Shown: positions 51,904 to 60,928 of the stretch, in pieces
Numbering within the stretch: the first letter of the stretch is position 1
Layout of the letters: each line of letters begins with the position of its first letter
DNA from: Butyrivibrio sp. INlla18
GTDB taxonomy: Bacteria > Bacillota > Clostridia > Lachnospirales > Lachnospiraceae
Assembly (NCBI RefSeq): GCF_900103635.1
Contig: NZ_FMXK01000014.1
Span: forward strand, 1 to 64,000
Reading direction: 5' to 3'
Length of the DNA: 64,000 nt
Program-made: the position numbers and the translations under genes
Notes under the pieces: model-generated
Told to the model about the DNA's origin: nothing
The model's input: only the letters and a program-made list of their open reading frames with translations
Database searches by the model: none

Positions 51904-51960
51904 TAAATTCGTCGGTACTTAGGTGATGTTTTTTATCACCTTAGTACCGCTACGAATTTA
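51904..51960. repeat. Long imperfect inverted repeat downstream of udk
   Basis: TAAATTCGT (51904-51912) pairs with ACGAATTTA (51952-51960), and inside it GGTACTTAGGTGAT pairs with ATCACCTTAGTACC across a GTTTTTT loop. Each half is about 24 bp with small bulges. There is no U run after it on the minus strand, so it is either a REP-like element or a transcript-stabilising 3' structure of udk rather than a classical terminator. Confidence 0.6.
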
Positions 51961-52017
51961 ACGAAGCGGAAGCGTCCGTGGAAGGGTTTGTAAACCACCA
52001 ACCACGCTTTCAAAGTC

Positions 52018-52635
52018 TCAATCCATCATGTGCTTCAAGTGTTCCTCGAGGATTGTGATACCCGTGATGTTTTCGCCACCACGAGGGATGATGATGTCCG
52101 CATACTTCTTGCTTGGCTCTACGAACTGCTCGTGCATTGGCTTAACAGTCTCGATGTACTGTGTAAGAATTGAATCAATGCTTCTTGCACGCTCCACCAT
52201 GTCACGTCTGATACGACGAAGTAATCTCTCGTCAGCATCAGTCTCTACGAATACCTTGATATCCATTAAGTCCCTAAGTTCCTTGTTTTCAAGGATCATG
52301 AATCCTTCAATGATGATAAGTTTCTTTGGAACAATGTGAACTGTAGCATCAGATCTGTTGTGAATAGTATAGTCATAAACAGGCATATCAATTGCTTCGT
52401 TGTTCTTGAGCTTCTTGATATCCTCGATCATCAGCGCCGTGTCAAATGCCTCAGGATGGTCGTAGTTAAGTCTTGATCTGTCTTCATAAGAAAGATCGTT
52501 GTGTGCCTTGTAATATGAATCATGGCTGATGACAACAATATCATCACCAAATTTTTCTTTTATCATGCGAACGATCGTAGTCTTACCAGATGCTGTTCCT
52601 CCCGCAATTCCTACTATTGTTACCTTATCGTTCAT
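52018..52635 (-). CDS. udk: Uridine kinase
   Basis: A 205-residue P-loop kinase of normal length. Walker A is GIAGGTASGKTT near residue 9, followed by ISHDSYYK, NYDHPEAFD, PVYDYTIHNR and IIEGFMIL. It phosphorylates uridine and cytidine in pyrimidine salvage. The frame extends upstream, but the ATG at 52635 is chosen because GGAGGT lies 7 nt before it. It overlaps the end of the SGNH-type gene by 11 bp, so its translation is coupled to a polysaccharide-modification gene. It is the last gene of that operon. Confidence 0.95.
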   Translation of the reverse strand: MNDKVTIVGIAGGTASGKTTIVRMIKEKFGDDIVVISHDSYYKAHNDLSYEDRSRLNYDHPEAFDTALMIEDIKKLKNNEAIDMPVYDYTIHNRSDATVHIVPKKLIIIEGFMILENKELRDLMDIKVFVETDADERLLRRIRRDMVERARSIDSILTQYIETVKPMHEQFVEPSKKYADIIIPRGGENITGITILEEHLKHMMD

Positions 52636-54112
52636 AATTACCTCCATATGATCTGTAATAATCGTGAGAAAGGATTTCCCCTGACTCACTGTCAAATATT
52701 ATAAGCTGAATATCTTCAGCAGCATGTCCGTCGTCGTACAAGTAGTTTGTATCTTCATCGCCAACAGGACTCAAGATCCTATAGTACTTCTCTACGAATC
52801 TATAGTAGAGATTACCCATAGATGTTGGAACACTCTCCAATATCTCTCCGCCTTTGGCGTCATAAACCTTATTAGTAGCGCCATCCTTGATAACAACATA
52901 AGCACTGTTATCAGCCATCACCTTGCCACTTCCTGACAGGTTATCAATAATGTGCATCATAGCAGTATCGTGATACACACCAGAATCCTCGTTTACATAG
53001 AGGACAAAGCTATATCCATCAAGCTTTAAAAGATTGAGCTTAACATAGAGATTGTCCTCATCAAGAACCATGTCATCAAGCTCAGCCTTGAATTTCTCAG
53101 CATTTTCTTCCCAATGTGAGTACTCAGGATTACCTCTATGGTCCACAAGATCGCCAGTCTGTGAGAGCCACTCTCCCATATAATCTGTAACCTTTGTAGC
53201 ACCAGTCACATTAAGGTGTCCGTGGTCATTTAGATCAGAATAAAGATCTACCACATCAAGTTCCAGCATATTCAAAAATGGAACGTCATACTCAGCTGCG
53301 ATCTCGCCAGCCTTTATGGCAGCTGCCTTGTCGCCAGTCTCAGCTGCAAATGGATAATAGGTCACAACAACGCCGATTCCCTTATCCTGACACAGCTCAA
53401 TGATCTTCCTAAGATACTCACATCCAACTGTATCTTCTGTTAAAAGATCTCCCTCAGTAGCCTCAGGATGCATAGGAGGATCAATCTCCACTTTATATCT
53501 CATCTCAGCACCAAAGAGCTGATTTCTGTCAGCAGTTCCTGTAAGAGCCTTGAAATCATTGGCTGTCAGATTCTGCCATCTATTGTGATAGATGATAAAG
53601 TCGTAGAGGAACTCATTTTTAATCTTTTCATCAGAAATAAGATCATCAATAGCCTTAACCTTAAGGTCATTGTATGGCCAAACGTCCATATTTAAATGAA
53701 GCTGCTCAACAGAAGTGTTGATGTCATCAGCCTCATACTCTTCTCTGTCATCAAGATACTTAACATTCTTTTCGATCATGTAGGTATCAATTACAACCCA
53801 CTCTGGAGTCATGTACTCAAGGCTCTCTTGAAGTTCCCAGTAAGTAGCCTGCAAAAGAGATCCATGTCCGCCCATGTTGTAGGAGGTGTATCCATAATCA
53901 TCAAAAAGAACTACCGGATTAATAGCATTTATTACATGAGATGAACCAATAAAAAGAACATCAATATGTCCTTTCTTAGATTCACTCAAAAAATCTGCAT
54001 ACTTATAATCAGAATCCTTGCGCCTAAGTACTACTGTTGACGCCAGAATGCATCCGCCAAGTATCAAAAGAAATATTACAATTTTAATAGTGTTAAAAAA
54101 TGTCTTTTTCAT
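52625..54112 (-). CDS. SGNH-like membrane protein (DltD-type), MBOAT partner
   Basis: A 495-residue protein. One membrane helix (about 10-30) is followed by an extracellular SGNH-like domain with VLFIGSSHVINAINP (block I, intact Ser) and DLNDHGHLNVTGATKVT at about 285-300 (Asp/His pair). A C-terminal beta-rich domain (about 345-495) follows that I do not recognise (LLKLDGYSFVLYVNED). It lies 15 bp after an MBOAT gene, so it is probably the acyl-transfer partner. GGGAAT precedes the ATG. It overlaps udk. Confidence 0.82.
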   Translation of the reverse strand: MKKTFFNTIKIVIFLLILGGCILASTVVLRRKDSDYKYADFLSESKKGHIDVLFIGSSHVINAINPVVLFDDYGYTSYNMGGHGSLLQATYWELQESLEYMTPEWVVIDTYMIEKNVKYLDDREEYEADDINTSVEQLHLNMDVWPYNDLKVKAIDDLISDEKIKNEFLYDFIIYHNRWQNLTANDFKALTGTADRNQLFGAEMRYKVEIDPPMHPEATEGDLLTEDTVGCEYLRKIIELCQDKGIGVVVTYYPFAAETGDKAAAIKAGEIAAEYDVPFLNMLELDVVDLYSDLNDHGHLNVTGATKVTDYMGEWLSQTGDLVDHRGNPEYSHWEENAEKFKAELDDMVLDEDNLYVKLNLLKLDGYSFVLYVNEDSGVYHDTAMMHIIDNLSGSGKVMADNSAYVVIKDGATNKVYDAKGGEILESVPTSMGNLYYRFVEKYYRILSPVGDEDTNYLYDDGHAAEDIQLIIFDSESGEILSHDYYRSYGGNYER

Positions 54113-54127
54113 TTAATATTCCCATCA

Positions 54128-55588
54128 TCAAAACTGCTGATAAATAAAGCTTCCTGCGTCGTATCCAGGTCCCCAGATTCCAAGGATCAGGATAATAAGT
54201 ACTCCAACAAGTCCAACCAGATAACGAACCCAGATTCCCTGGCTCATTATCTTTTCCCTTACAATGATTCCGTAGTAGTTAGCAATGTCAACCAGAACTA
54301 CCAACAAGATTCCAAGGATCGCTACCAGGAAATCAAGCCTTGTAAGGCCGTAGGAATAAAGGCTCTGATCCATGATCTGCCATGGAGTAAATACCAAACT
54401 GTTCTTTATGATCGCAAATGCGTCGCCCATGCTGGATGCTCTAAAAAATACCCAAGCATAGTTTACAAGAAGGAATGTAACTGCAATCTTAATGAGCCTG
54501 TGTGAAAAAGCTCTCCTCTCAACCTTGAAGGTATCTACAATAAAGTCCCTCACCGGTCTTAAAAGATATCCAATAACCTGATATACTCCGTGGAGGAACC
54601 CCCAGAATACAAAGGTCCAGGCTGCACCATGCCAAAGTCCAGAAACAGCAAATACAATAAGGATGTTCAAATACTTACGGACAGTGCCCTTTCTGTTGCC
54701 CCCAAGTGGAATATAGAGATAATCTCTAAACCAAGTGCTAAGAGATATGTGCCACCTCCTCCAGAACTCAGCTATAGTTCCAGATAGATATGGGCTTTCA
54801 AAGTTCTTCATAACGTCAATTCCCAGAATCCTTGCTATACCGATAGCAATGTGGGAATAGCCCGCAAAGTCACAGTAGATCTCAAAAGTATAAAATATAG
54901 TAGCCATAAATGCTGCAAATCCTACAGCACCAGCAGGGTTACTATAAACGTTCGCAACGTAGATGGAGAGTCTGTCTGCAATCACCATCTTAAGGAAATA
55001 TCCCCAAAGCATCTGAAAAAGCCCATCGCGAAGTCTGTCGTAGTCAACAGTAAGGGGATAAGTAAACTGTGGAAGCATCTTCCCAGCTCTTTCTATAGGT
55101 CCTGACAAGATCTGAGGGAAGAAAGAAACGAAGAGCGCGTACTTGACCACATTCCTCTCAGCCTGGATATCTTCCCTGTAAACGTCGATCAGATACCCAA
55201 TTGCTTTTAACATATAAAAGGAGATACCGGTTACCGCAAGAAGCTTAATAGCTGAGTCTGACGCATCGCCACCTGTAAGTTCCTTAAAGGTACCTACGAT
55301 AAAGCCGAGGTACTTAAAGACTACCAGAGTTCCAATAGTCACAATTAGTGAACCTATCAGCACCAGCTTTTTCCTACCTTCATCACTTTTTTCCATCAAA
55401 AGAGCTGCACCATAAGTCAGCAATATAACTAGCGCAAGGACTATGGTACTACCCAGGTCTATACTTCCATAGAAGCAGATACTGGTCACAAAGAGCCAGA
55501 TATACCTGAACTTCCTTGGAATGACGAAGTTAAATAATACTACAACCGGTAAGAATATGAAAAAGTACAGGGAAATAAAACTACTCAT
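54128..55588 (-). CDS. MBOAT-family O-acyltransferase
   Basis: A 486-residue polytopic AlgI/DltB-type enzyme. Typical segments are FPQILSGPIERAGKMLPQF, FEIYCDFAGYSHIAIGIARI, SPYLSGTIAEFWRRWHISLS and AVSGLWHGAAWTFVFWGFLHG shortened here as SGLWHGAAWTFVFWG, with the catalytic His. It belongs to a different sub-branch from the MBOAT at 46228, judging by the altered flanking residues. It pairs with the SGNH-type gene downstream. The ATG lies within the last codons of the glycosyltransferase gene (8 bp overlap). Role: extracellular polymer O-acylation. Confidence 0.92.
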   Translation of the reverse strand: MSSFISLYFFIFLPVVVLFNFVIPRKFRYIWLFVTSICFYGSIDLGSTIVLALVILLTYGAALLMEKSDEGRKKLVLIGSLIVTIGTLVVFKYLGFIVGTFKELTGGDASDSAIKLLAVTGISFYMLKAIGYLIDVYREDIQAERNVVKYALFVSFFPQILSGPIERAGKMLPQFTYPLTVDYDRLRDGLFQMLWGYFLKMVIADRLSIYVANVYSNPAGAVGFAAFMATIFYTFEIYCDFAGYSHIAIGIARILGIDVMKNFESPYLSGTIAEFWRRWHISLSTWFRDYLYIPLGGNRKGTVRKYLNILIVFAVSGLWHGAAWTFVFWGFLHGVYQVIGYLLRPVRDFIVDTFKVERRAFSHRLIKIAVTFLLVNYAWVFFRASSMGDAFAIIKNSLVFTPWQIMDQSLYSYGLTRLDFLVAILGILLVVLVDIANYYGIIVREKIMSQGIWVRYLVGLVGVLIILILGIWGPGYDAGSFIYQQF

Positions 55589-56525
55589 CGAAATTTATTC
55601 TCTTTTCTTCTACAACTATTGGTCTGCCGATTACTCGTGTATTGATATTAAGGATGTATTCACCCATAAGTCCGATGAAAAACAGCTGTATAGCGCCGAT
55701 AAGGAACATACCAATGATCATTGGTGCGTAACCTGCGTGGAAGCTATACCAGTGCGTGAGCTTGAGTATAAGGTATACAAAAGCCACGATGATATCTATA
55801 AGTGCGCAGATAAAGCCTGCAAAGGTACAAAGACGAAGTCCAACCTTAGTGTATGATGTAATGCTGAGCATTGCTGCATCATAAAGGGTATAGAAGTTGT
55901 TGTGAGTCTTGCCTGCTCTTCGCTGTGGCTGCTCATACTCAACTGTTGTCATGTTGAAGCCTTCACCATACTCAGCAACGATTCCTCTGATAAATGGAAT
56001 AGGATCATCAAGCTGTCTAAGAAGCTGGATGAAGGTCTTGTCATAAAGACCAAAGCCAGTAAAGTGCTCGATCATGCGAACGCTGGACATGTTCTTGATA
56101 GTCTTGTAATAAATTGTTCTAAGGAAATAGATAAATCCGTTTTCCTTACTAGAAGACTTAACACCACTAACAATCTTGTGGCCTTCCTCCCACTTTTTTA
56201 CAAAAACAGGAATAAGCTCAACTGGATCCTGAAAGTCTGCACAGATAGGGATAACGCAGTCTCCGTCAAGAGAGCACATGCCGTGGAATGGAGAGTTAAA
56301 CTGTCCAAAGTTAGTAACGTTAAAGATTGCCTTGATCTTCTTATTTCCTTCGCAGATCTTCTCAATCTTGGCTCTTGTTCCATCAGTTGATGCGTTGTCG
56401 ATAAATACGATCTCGTAATCATACTGTGGAAGCTCTGTCTTTAATACATTTTCTGCTGCTGCAGATATTCCCTCTACATTTTCGCTTTCATTAAAGCAGG
56501 GAATCAAAATACTGATCTTTTTCAT
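55581..56525 (-). CDS. GtrB-like polyprenyl-phosphate glycosyltransferase (GT2)
   Basis: A 314-residue DPM1/GtrB-type enzyme. The GT-A domain has ISILIPCFNESENVEGI, VFIDNASTDGT and PICADFQDPVELIP (DxD-type). Two C-terminal membrane helices (about 228-255 and 262-290) anchor it. Such enzymes make undecaprenyl-phosphate-linked sugars used outside by GT-C proteins. TAGAGGAT precedes the ATG. It overlaps the MBOAT gene, so the O-acylation and glycosylation proteins are made together. Sugar unknown. Confidence 0.9.
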   Translation of the reverse strand: MKKISILIPCFNESENVEGISAAAENVLKTELPQYDYEIVFIDNASTDGTRAKIEKICEGNKKIKAIFNVTNFGQFNSPFHGMCSLDGDCVIPICADFQDPVELIPVFVKKWEEGHKIVSGVKSSSKENGFIYFLRTIYYKTIKNMSSVRMIEHFTGFGLYDKTFIQLLRQLDDPIPFIRGIVAEYGEGFNMTTVEYEQPQRRAGKTHNNFYTLYDAAMLSITSYTKVGLRLCTFAGFICALIDIIVAFVYLILKLTHWYSFHAGYAPMIIGMFLIGAIQLFFIGLMGEYILNINTRVIGRPIVVEEKRINFDE

Positions 56526-56548
56526 AATAATCCTCTAAAACATAACTA

Positions 56549-56574
56549 ATGCGGTGCGATAACACGCACCGCAT
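56549..56574 (-). terminator. Hairpin after the flavoprotein gene
   Basis: ATGCGGTGCG (56549-56558) and CGCACCGCAT (56565-56574) form a perfect 10 bp stem with a 6 nt loop, 21 bp after the stop at 56596. The minus-strand tail TTAGTTATGTTTT is only moderately U-rich, so termination may be partial and allow the GtrB-like gene to be read through. Confidence 0.6.
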
Positions 56575-56595
56575 AAACTTACTAAATTCAAAAAC

Positions 56596-58173
56596 TTAAT
56601 CTACCTGAACCTCATCTGAAACTTCTTCAGTTGACTCATGGTATTCTTTTTCTGTGTTGACATTCCAGATGTTGCTGCGGTCTGTCTCGCCACTTAAGAT
56701 GTTCTTAACAGTCTCAAAAGATGTGCACATTGAGTGGTCGATATTATTGTAACGGTGCTGTCCATTACGTCCTACACAATATAGGTTATCAATTGTGTTG
56801 AGGTAATCAACAAGCTTGTCCATTTCATCATATGTATCAAAGTAAGCAGGATATGCCTTCTTAACTTTTTCCATGTGATAATCAAGAACTTCATCAGGAC
56901 TATTAATGAGCTTAAGTGTAACCATCTCATCGATAGCCATCTTAGCAAACTCATCCTCAGTCATATTCCACATTGAATCACCTTCAAAGCAGAAGTACTC
57001 AAGTCCAACCCATACTGTGTTCTCAAGGTCTTTTACCAAATATGGAGACCAGTTGTTGTAGATCTGGAATCTACCCATCTTGACAGTTCTATCCTGAACG
57101 TATACCCAGTTATCAGGTACGATGCCGCCCATAGTCTTGAGCCCAGTCTTATTCTCAAGGTTAAGCTTAGGAACCAGAACACCAAGTGTCATGTAATCTC
57201 TGTAAGGAAGGCCCTTAGCAATCCTAAGTGGATCTGCAGGAACATCATTCATGCCCTCTACAAGGTCCTTAACAGGCATTGAGCTGATGAAGATATCGCC
57301 CTCTATTTCCATCTCGCTGCCATCCATGAGATATGTGATACCAACGATGTGCTCACCTTTTTTGCGGATCTTGGTAACCTTAGCGTTCATAACGATAGTT
57401 CCGCCAAGTTCCTTGATCTGCTGAGCTGTTACTTCCCAGAGCTGACCAGGTCCAAGCTTTGGATAGTGGAACTCCTCGATAAGCGAAGTCTCTACCTTGC
57501 CGTCCTTGTTGCCATGCTTCTTGTTAAGAGCATTCTTGAGAACTGCCATGATAGATACACCCTTAACTCTCTGAGCCCCCCATGAAGGATCGATCTCAGA
57601 TGGGTGTCTACCCCAGAGGTTCTCTGTATAATACTCAAAGAACATAGAGTAAAGCTTCTTACCAAACCTATTAACATAGAAATCTTCAAGAGATTTCTCT
57701 TCTCTCTTGTGGATCATAACTGCAAGGTATGAGAAGCCGCAGGCAATAGTCTTAAGAAGTCCCATATTCTTGAAGGTCTCAAGCTTAAGAGATATAGGAT
57801 AATCATAAAACTTACGGTCAAAAAAGATCCTGGATACACGATTACGCTTCAGCATAACCTTGTCAGTCTTCTCAGGATCTGGTCCGCCATCAGCCAGCTC
57901 CATCTGTCTGTCTAATACCTTATCATCGTATGCAGGCTTGCCCTGAAGTGGAAGCATCTTTTCCCACCATTCGTTAACCTCAGGAACCTTGGAAAAGAAC
58001 CTGTGGCCACCCATGTCCATACGATTGCCCTTGTAATTTACAGTCCTTGAAATACCACCAAAAGTTGCTGTCTCCTCAAAAACTACTACCTGATAGTCCT
58101 TAGATTTTGACAAAAGCTCATAAGCTGCAGTTAAACCTGCAGGGCCCGCCCCAATTATTACAACTTTTTTCAT
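56596..58173 (-). CDS. FAD-dependent oxidoreductase (UDP-galactopyranose-mutase/amine-oxidase-like)
   Basis: A 525-residue flavoprotein. [19 protein letters not shown] at the N-terminus is the dinucleotide motif, followed by [16 protein letters not shown] and [32 protein letters not shown] and [20 protein letters not shown] (20 residues) are near the end and close the FAD site. These recall UDP-galactopyranose mutase and protoporphyrinogen-oxidase-like proteins that occur in polysaccharide loci, and a nucleotide-sugar or lipid-linked-sugar substrate is plausible. It has its own promoter. The substrate remains open. Confidence 0.82.
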   Translation of the reverse strand: MKKVVIIGAGPAGLTAAYELLSKSKDYQVVVFEETATFGGISRTVNYKGNRMDMGGHRFFSKVPEVNEWWEKMLPLQGKPAYDDKVLDRQMELADGGPDPEKTDKVMLKRNRVSRIFFDRKFYDYPISLKLETFKNMGLLKTIACGFSYLAVMIHKREEKSLEDFYVNRFGKKLYSMFFEYYTENLWGRHPSEIDPSWGAQRVKGVSIMAVLKNALNKKHGNKDGKVETSLIEEFHYPKLGPGQLWEVTAQQIKELGGTIVMNAKVTKIRKKGEHIVGITYLMDGSEMEIEGDIFISSMPVKDLVEGMNDVPADPLRIAKGLPYRDYMTLGVLVPKLNLENKTGLKTMGGIVPDNWVYVQDRTVKMGRFQIYNNWSPYLVKDLENTVWVGLEYFCFEGDSMWNMTEDEFAKMAIDEMVTLKLINSPDEVLDYHMEKVKKAYPAYFDTYDEMDKLVDYLNTIDNLYCVGRNGQHRYNNIDHSMCTSFETVKNILSGETDRSNIWNVNTEKEYHESTEEVSDEVQVD

Positions 58174-58215
58174 CTCTTTATCCTCAATCGTAAATTAATC
58201 TATTCAAACATAAGT

Positions 58216-58244
58216 AGTATACCTTATATAAAGACATTGTTCAA
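58216..58244 (-). promoter_or_regulatory. Promoter of the flavoprotein gene
   Basis: TTGAAC (58244-58239) and TATACT (58221-58216) on the minus strand are 17 bp apart, 43 bp before the ATG at 58173. Confidence 0.75.
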
Positions 58245-58265
58245 ATTTTAGTACTCTACCAAAGC

Positions 58266-58308
58266 AAAATAAAAACCTGCTCCCACGTTATCTGATGGAA
58301 GCAGGTTT
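58266..58308 (-). terminator. Terminator of the SGNH lipoprotein gene
   Basis: In the minus-strand transcript AAACCTGCTTCCA pairs with TGGGAGCAGGTTT (one mismatch) around ATCAGATAACG, followed by TTTATTTTGC. It lies 26 bp past the stop codon. Confidence 0.85.
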
Positions 58309-58333
58309 GATACCAAAATTTTCAATTGAGGAC

Positions 58334-59566
58334 TTACTGTTGCTGCTGTTCCTGGGCTGACTCATTTGCCGCCTGTACAGATGATGCCTCTATCTCTTCC
58401 TGAGTTACAGGAGGTGCAAGAAGATACTCACCATTCTGCATCTTGGCCCAAGCTTCTGGATAATACTGCTGCATAAGATCATGTCTGAATCTAAAGTACT
58501 CATCAGGATTGAACTTACCAATCTCAATGGTATCACGTTCAAGGTAAGCGTATGGCTCAAAGCCTTCGTAAAAATTAGGGATATGAGCAAGAAGCCTTGC
58601 AAATATCTGTCTACCTGTAAGAGTAAGGTGAACACCATCTATAAGGTACTGCTCAGCTGTATCAAGATAAAGATCTGAGTGCTCTCTGAACATTCCGTCA
58701 AAGTCGATGCATCCTTCATCCTCAGAAACGTTCTTGGCCTTCTTGGCATAATCAGCAAGTGTGCCATATCCGTTACTTACAACATATGTATCACCGATAA
58801 ATGTATCGTTTGTATCTTTGTAGATTCCATAGAATGGAGTCATGACAATGATCTTGGCATTAGGGCTCATATTCTTTAAGATACTGATTCCTGAACACAT
58901 AGCGTCGTAATATGCATGGATCTTGTTATCTCCATCATACTGAGTGTAATCGATCGGGTTGCCACTAAAGAAATCATTGGCACCATACTCGATAACGTAG
59001 TAATCAACCTTAGCTGGATCTATCTTGTTCATAGTCTCAAGAACTTCTGGGTGACTAGCAAGAACTGCATTTCTGTCAGCCTGTCCTGAATATGCATAAG
59101 CCATACCGATGAAGCTATCCGAGTTCATAGTAGCAGGATCAACTGATGATGATGAAGCCTCAAGAGCTGCAGTAGTACCACCAATAGCAAGGTTATAAAC
59201 TACTGAATGAGGGACTCTTTGTGAAACAAGTGTAGGAATATCTGTTCCATCAGATCTACCACTTGCAATCTGGCTATCGCCAAAGAACACCATTACTACC
59301 TGATCTTCATTAGATTCTGCCGGCTTATCAACTGTTGATGTGGAAGCAGAAGCACTGGACTCTTCAAATGTAGGCTCTGAAAGTCCTTCCATAACTACGA
59401 TCGAGCTATCTGAAGTTGCATCATCCTCTGCAGAATTTTCATTAGAAGCCTCATCCCCAACGTACTCGTTTGCTGTCTGAACATCATTATTCTTAAGGCC
59501 GCAACCTGATATCATTATTGTAATTGTTGAAATAACTGCCATTGCAGCCATTAGTTTTCTTTTCAT
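58334..59566 (-). CDS. SGNH/GDSL hydrolase lipoprotein
   Basis: A 410-residue exported lipoprotein. The signal peptide (1-22) ends in a lipobox TIMISGCG, so Cys is lipidated. A Ser/Glu/Asp-rich linker (about 25-90) precedes an SGNH domain with MVFFGDSQIASGRSD (block I, nucleophile Ser), NLAIGGTTAA (block II), YVIEYGANDFFSG (block III, GxND) and DGVHLTLTG (block V, DxxH). All four blocks are intact, so an esterase is expected. The C-terminus is Gln-rich (EQQQQ). AGGAGG precedes the ATG at 59566. It may remove or move acetyl groups on surface polymers. Confidence 0.93.
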   Translation of the reverse strand: MKRKLMAAMAVISTITIMISGCGLKNNDVQTANEYVGDEASNENSAEDDATSDSSIVVMEGLSEPTFEESSASASTSTVDKPAESNEDQVVMVFFGDSQIASGRSDGTDIPTLVSQRVPHSVVYNLAIGGTTAALEASSSSVDPATMNSDSFIGMAYAYSGQADRNAVLASHPEVLETMNKIDPAKVDYYVIEYGANDFFSGNPIDYTQYDGDNKIHAYYDAMCSGISILKNMSPNAKIIVMTPFYGIYKDTNDTFIGDTYVVSNGYGTLADYAKKAKNVSEDEGCIDFDGMFREHSDLYLDTAEQYLIDGVHLTLTGRQIFARLLAHIPNFYEGFEPYAYLERDTIEIGKFNPDEYFRFRHDLMQQYYPEAWAKMQNGEYLLAPPVTQEEIEASSVQAANESAQEQQQQ

Positions 59567-59650
59567 TCTCGTAATTCCTCCTAACAAAACTCATTCTACC
59601 ACTTGTTTCGGATTTGGAAATAGAAAAGTCAAAAAATTAAGGAAATCTGC

Positions 59651-59683
59651 CGTTAATCTTAAGAAAGTCTTAAGAAGTTAACG
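59651..59683. repeat. Inverted repeat after the flippase gene
   Basis: CGTTAATCTTAAGA and TCTTAAGAAGTTAACG pair with one bulge, forming a hairpin just beyond the wzx stop. The nearest T run on the minus strand is over 15 nt away, so it is only a weak terminator candidate. Confidence 0.4.
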
Positions 59684-59695
59684 TTATTTAGATAA

Positions 59696-60928
59696 TTAAT
59701 TATCGTTTTCAAAGTCTTTCTTGATCTTATTAAGCTTTTTCATGCCAAGGATCATAGTAAATCCAAATCTCACAAGGTTAACAATAACGAGTCCATAAGC
59801 TATTCCAGGAAGTCCCAGTATATAAGTCATAGGAATGACTATCACGCAGAAAGCTATCGCATAAACTGCATTTATAAGGAGCTGAAGCTTTTCTGCAGAA
59901 AAGCTCATGATGATGACCATAAGTGATCCTGATATAAAGTAAAGGATCTGTCCTAAATTAGCCACAAAGAAGTAGGCAACCGTTTCCTCAAATACATCAG
60001 GATACATTATCTTAACAAAAAGATATGACACTCCAGTACAGCAGATTGCTCCAATAACTGTTAGCACAAGGAATGCTGCTGCGATGATTCCAAATCTCTT
60101 TTTATTAAGCTCAATCTTGTAATTAGTAAGGTAGCTGATGATCACGCCGTTAAGAGGTGTTGTGAGCATTGCAACTATCTTACCAACAAGACTTGCTGTG
60201 TAGTAAATGGTAACTTCCCTTGAACCAACCGCAAGTCTAAGTAAGATCCTGTCTGAATGAAGGATCAGCGCCCCCAATAAGTTACTAGCAGATATGAAGA
60301 AAAGAGATTTCATGTTCTCTTTGAAGCTGCTGGAAACTTCTGTATATGGCGCCCTAAAGATCTTGCCCCTTACCACAGTGTAGACGATACCAAAGACTTC
60401 ACCAGTAAGGATCGTGATAACCCAGTTGCCTGTGTATCTATATAGGAAAAGCCCTAAGATATAACCGATAGAAACTGATGTAAAAAACAGGAAGTAATCA
60501 AGGAACTTAATGTTCATCCTGTATTCAACATCAGAATAGTATCTGGCAACGGTTATAGCCATCAGCACAAATACCCAGATAAACTGGATAAGATCAAGGC
60601 TATGGATCGCAATAAGTGAACCTATAGTTACAGGTATCGATATCAGGGTGATGATCAGAAGAAAAAGGTTGTAATCACCGTTTGCTTCTGTTCTGTCTTT
60701 TTTGGCTACCATACGTGAGTAGCTACCGGCGGTACCAAAGCCTGCACCCATGATGGACACTGCTGAAATCAAATAAAGAACGGTGCCAAAAGCATCCGCC
60801 CCAACATAAGTCTCAAGTCTTGGGTAGATCAGAAGCTGAAGGACACCGTTATAAATTACCAGCGCAAGAACGCTGAATATAAAGTCTTTTGATGCATTTA
60901 AAACTAATTTCTTATTATTACTTTTCAT
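59696..60928 (-). CDS. Oligosaccharide flippase (Wzx, MOP superfamily)
   Basis: A 410-residue protein with about twelve membrane helices, the length and profile of Wzx-type flippases. The start FIFSVLALVIYNGVLQLLIYP is followed by GAGFGTAGSYSRMVAKKDR; the middle has ILHSDRILLRLAVGSREVT and the end LGLPGIAYGLVIVNLVRFG. It would flip undecaprenyl-pyrophosphate-linked units outward. It overlaps the GtrB-like gene by 11 bp, so both are translated together. Having both a flippase and an ABC exporter in the window suggests two polymers. Confidence 0.88.
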   Translation of the reverse strand: MKSNNKKLVLNASKDFIFSVLALVIYNGVLQLLIYPRLETYVGADAFGTVLYLISAVSIMGAGFGTAGSYSRMVAKKDRTEANGDYNLFLLIITLISIPVTIGSLIAIHSLDLIQFIWVFVLMAITVARYYSDVEYRMNIKFLDYFLFFTSVSIGYILGLFLYRYTGNWVITILTGEVFGIVYTVVRGKIFRAPYTEVSSSFKENMKSLFFISASNLLGALILHSDRILLRLAVGSREVTIYYTASLVGKIVAMLTTPLNGVIISYLTNYKIELNKKRFGIIAAAFLVLTVIGAICCTGVSYLFVKIMYPDVFEETVAYFFVANLGQILYFISGSLMVIIMSFSAEKLQLLINAVYAIAFCVIVIPMTYILGLPGIAYGLVIVNLVRFGFTMILGMKKLNKIKKDFENDN

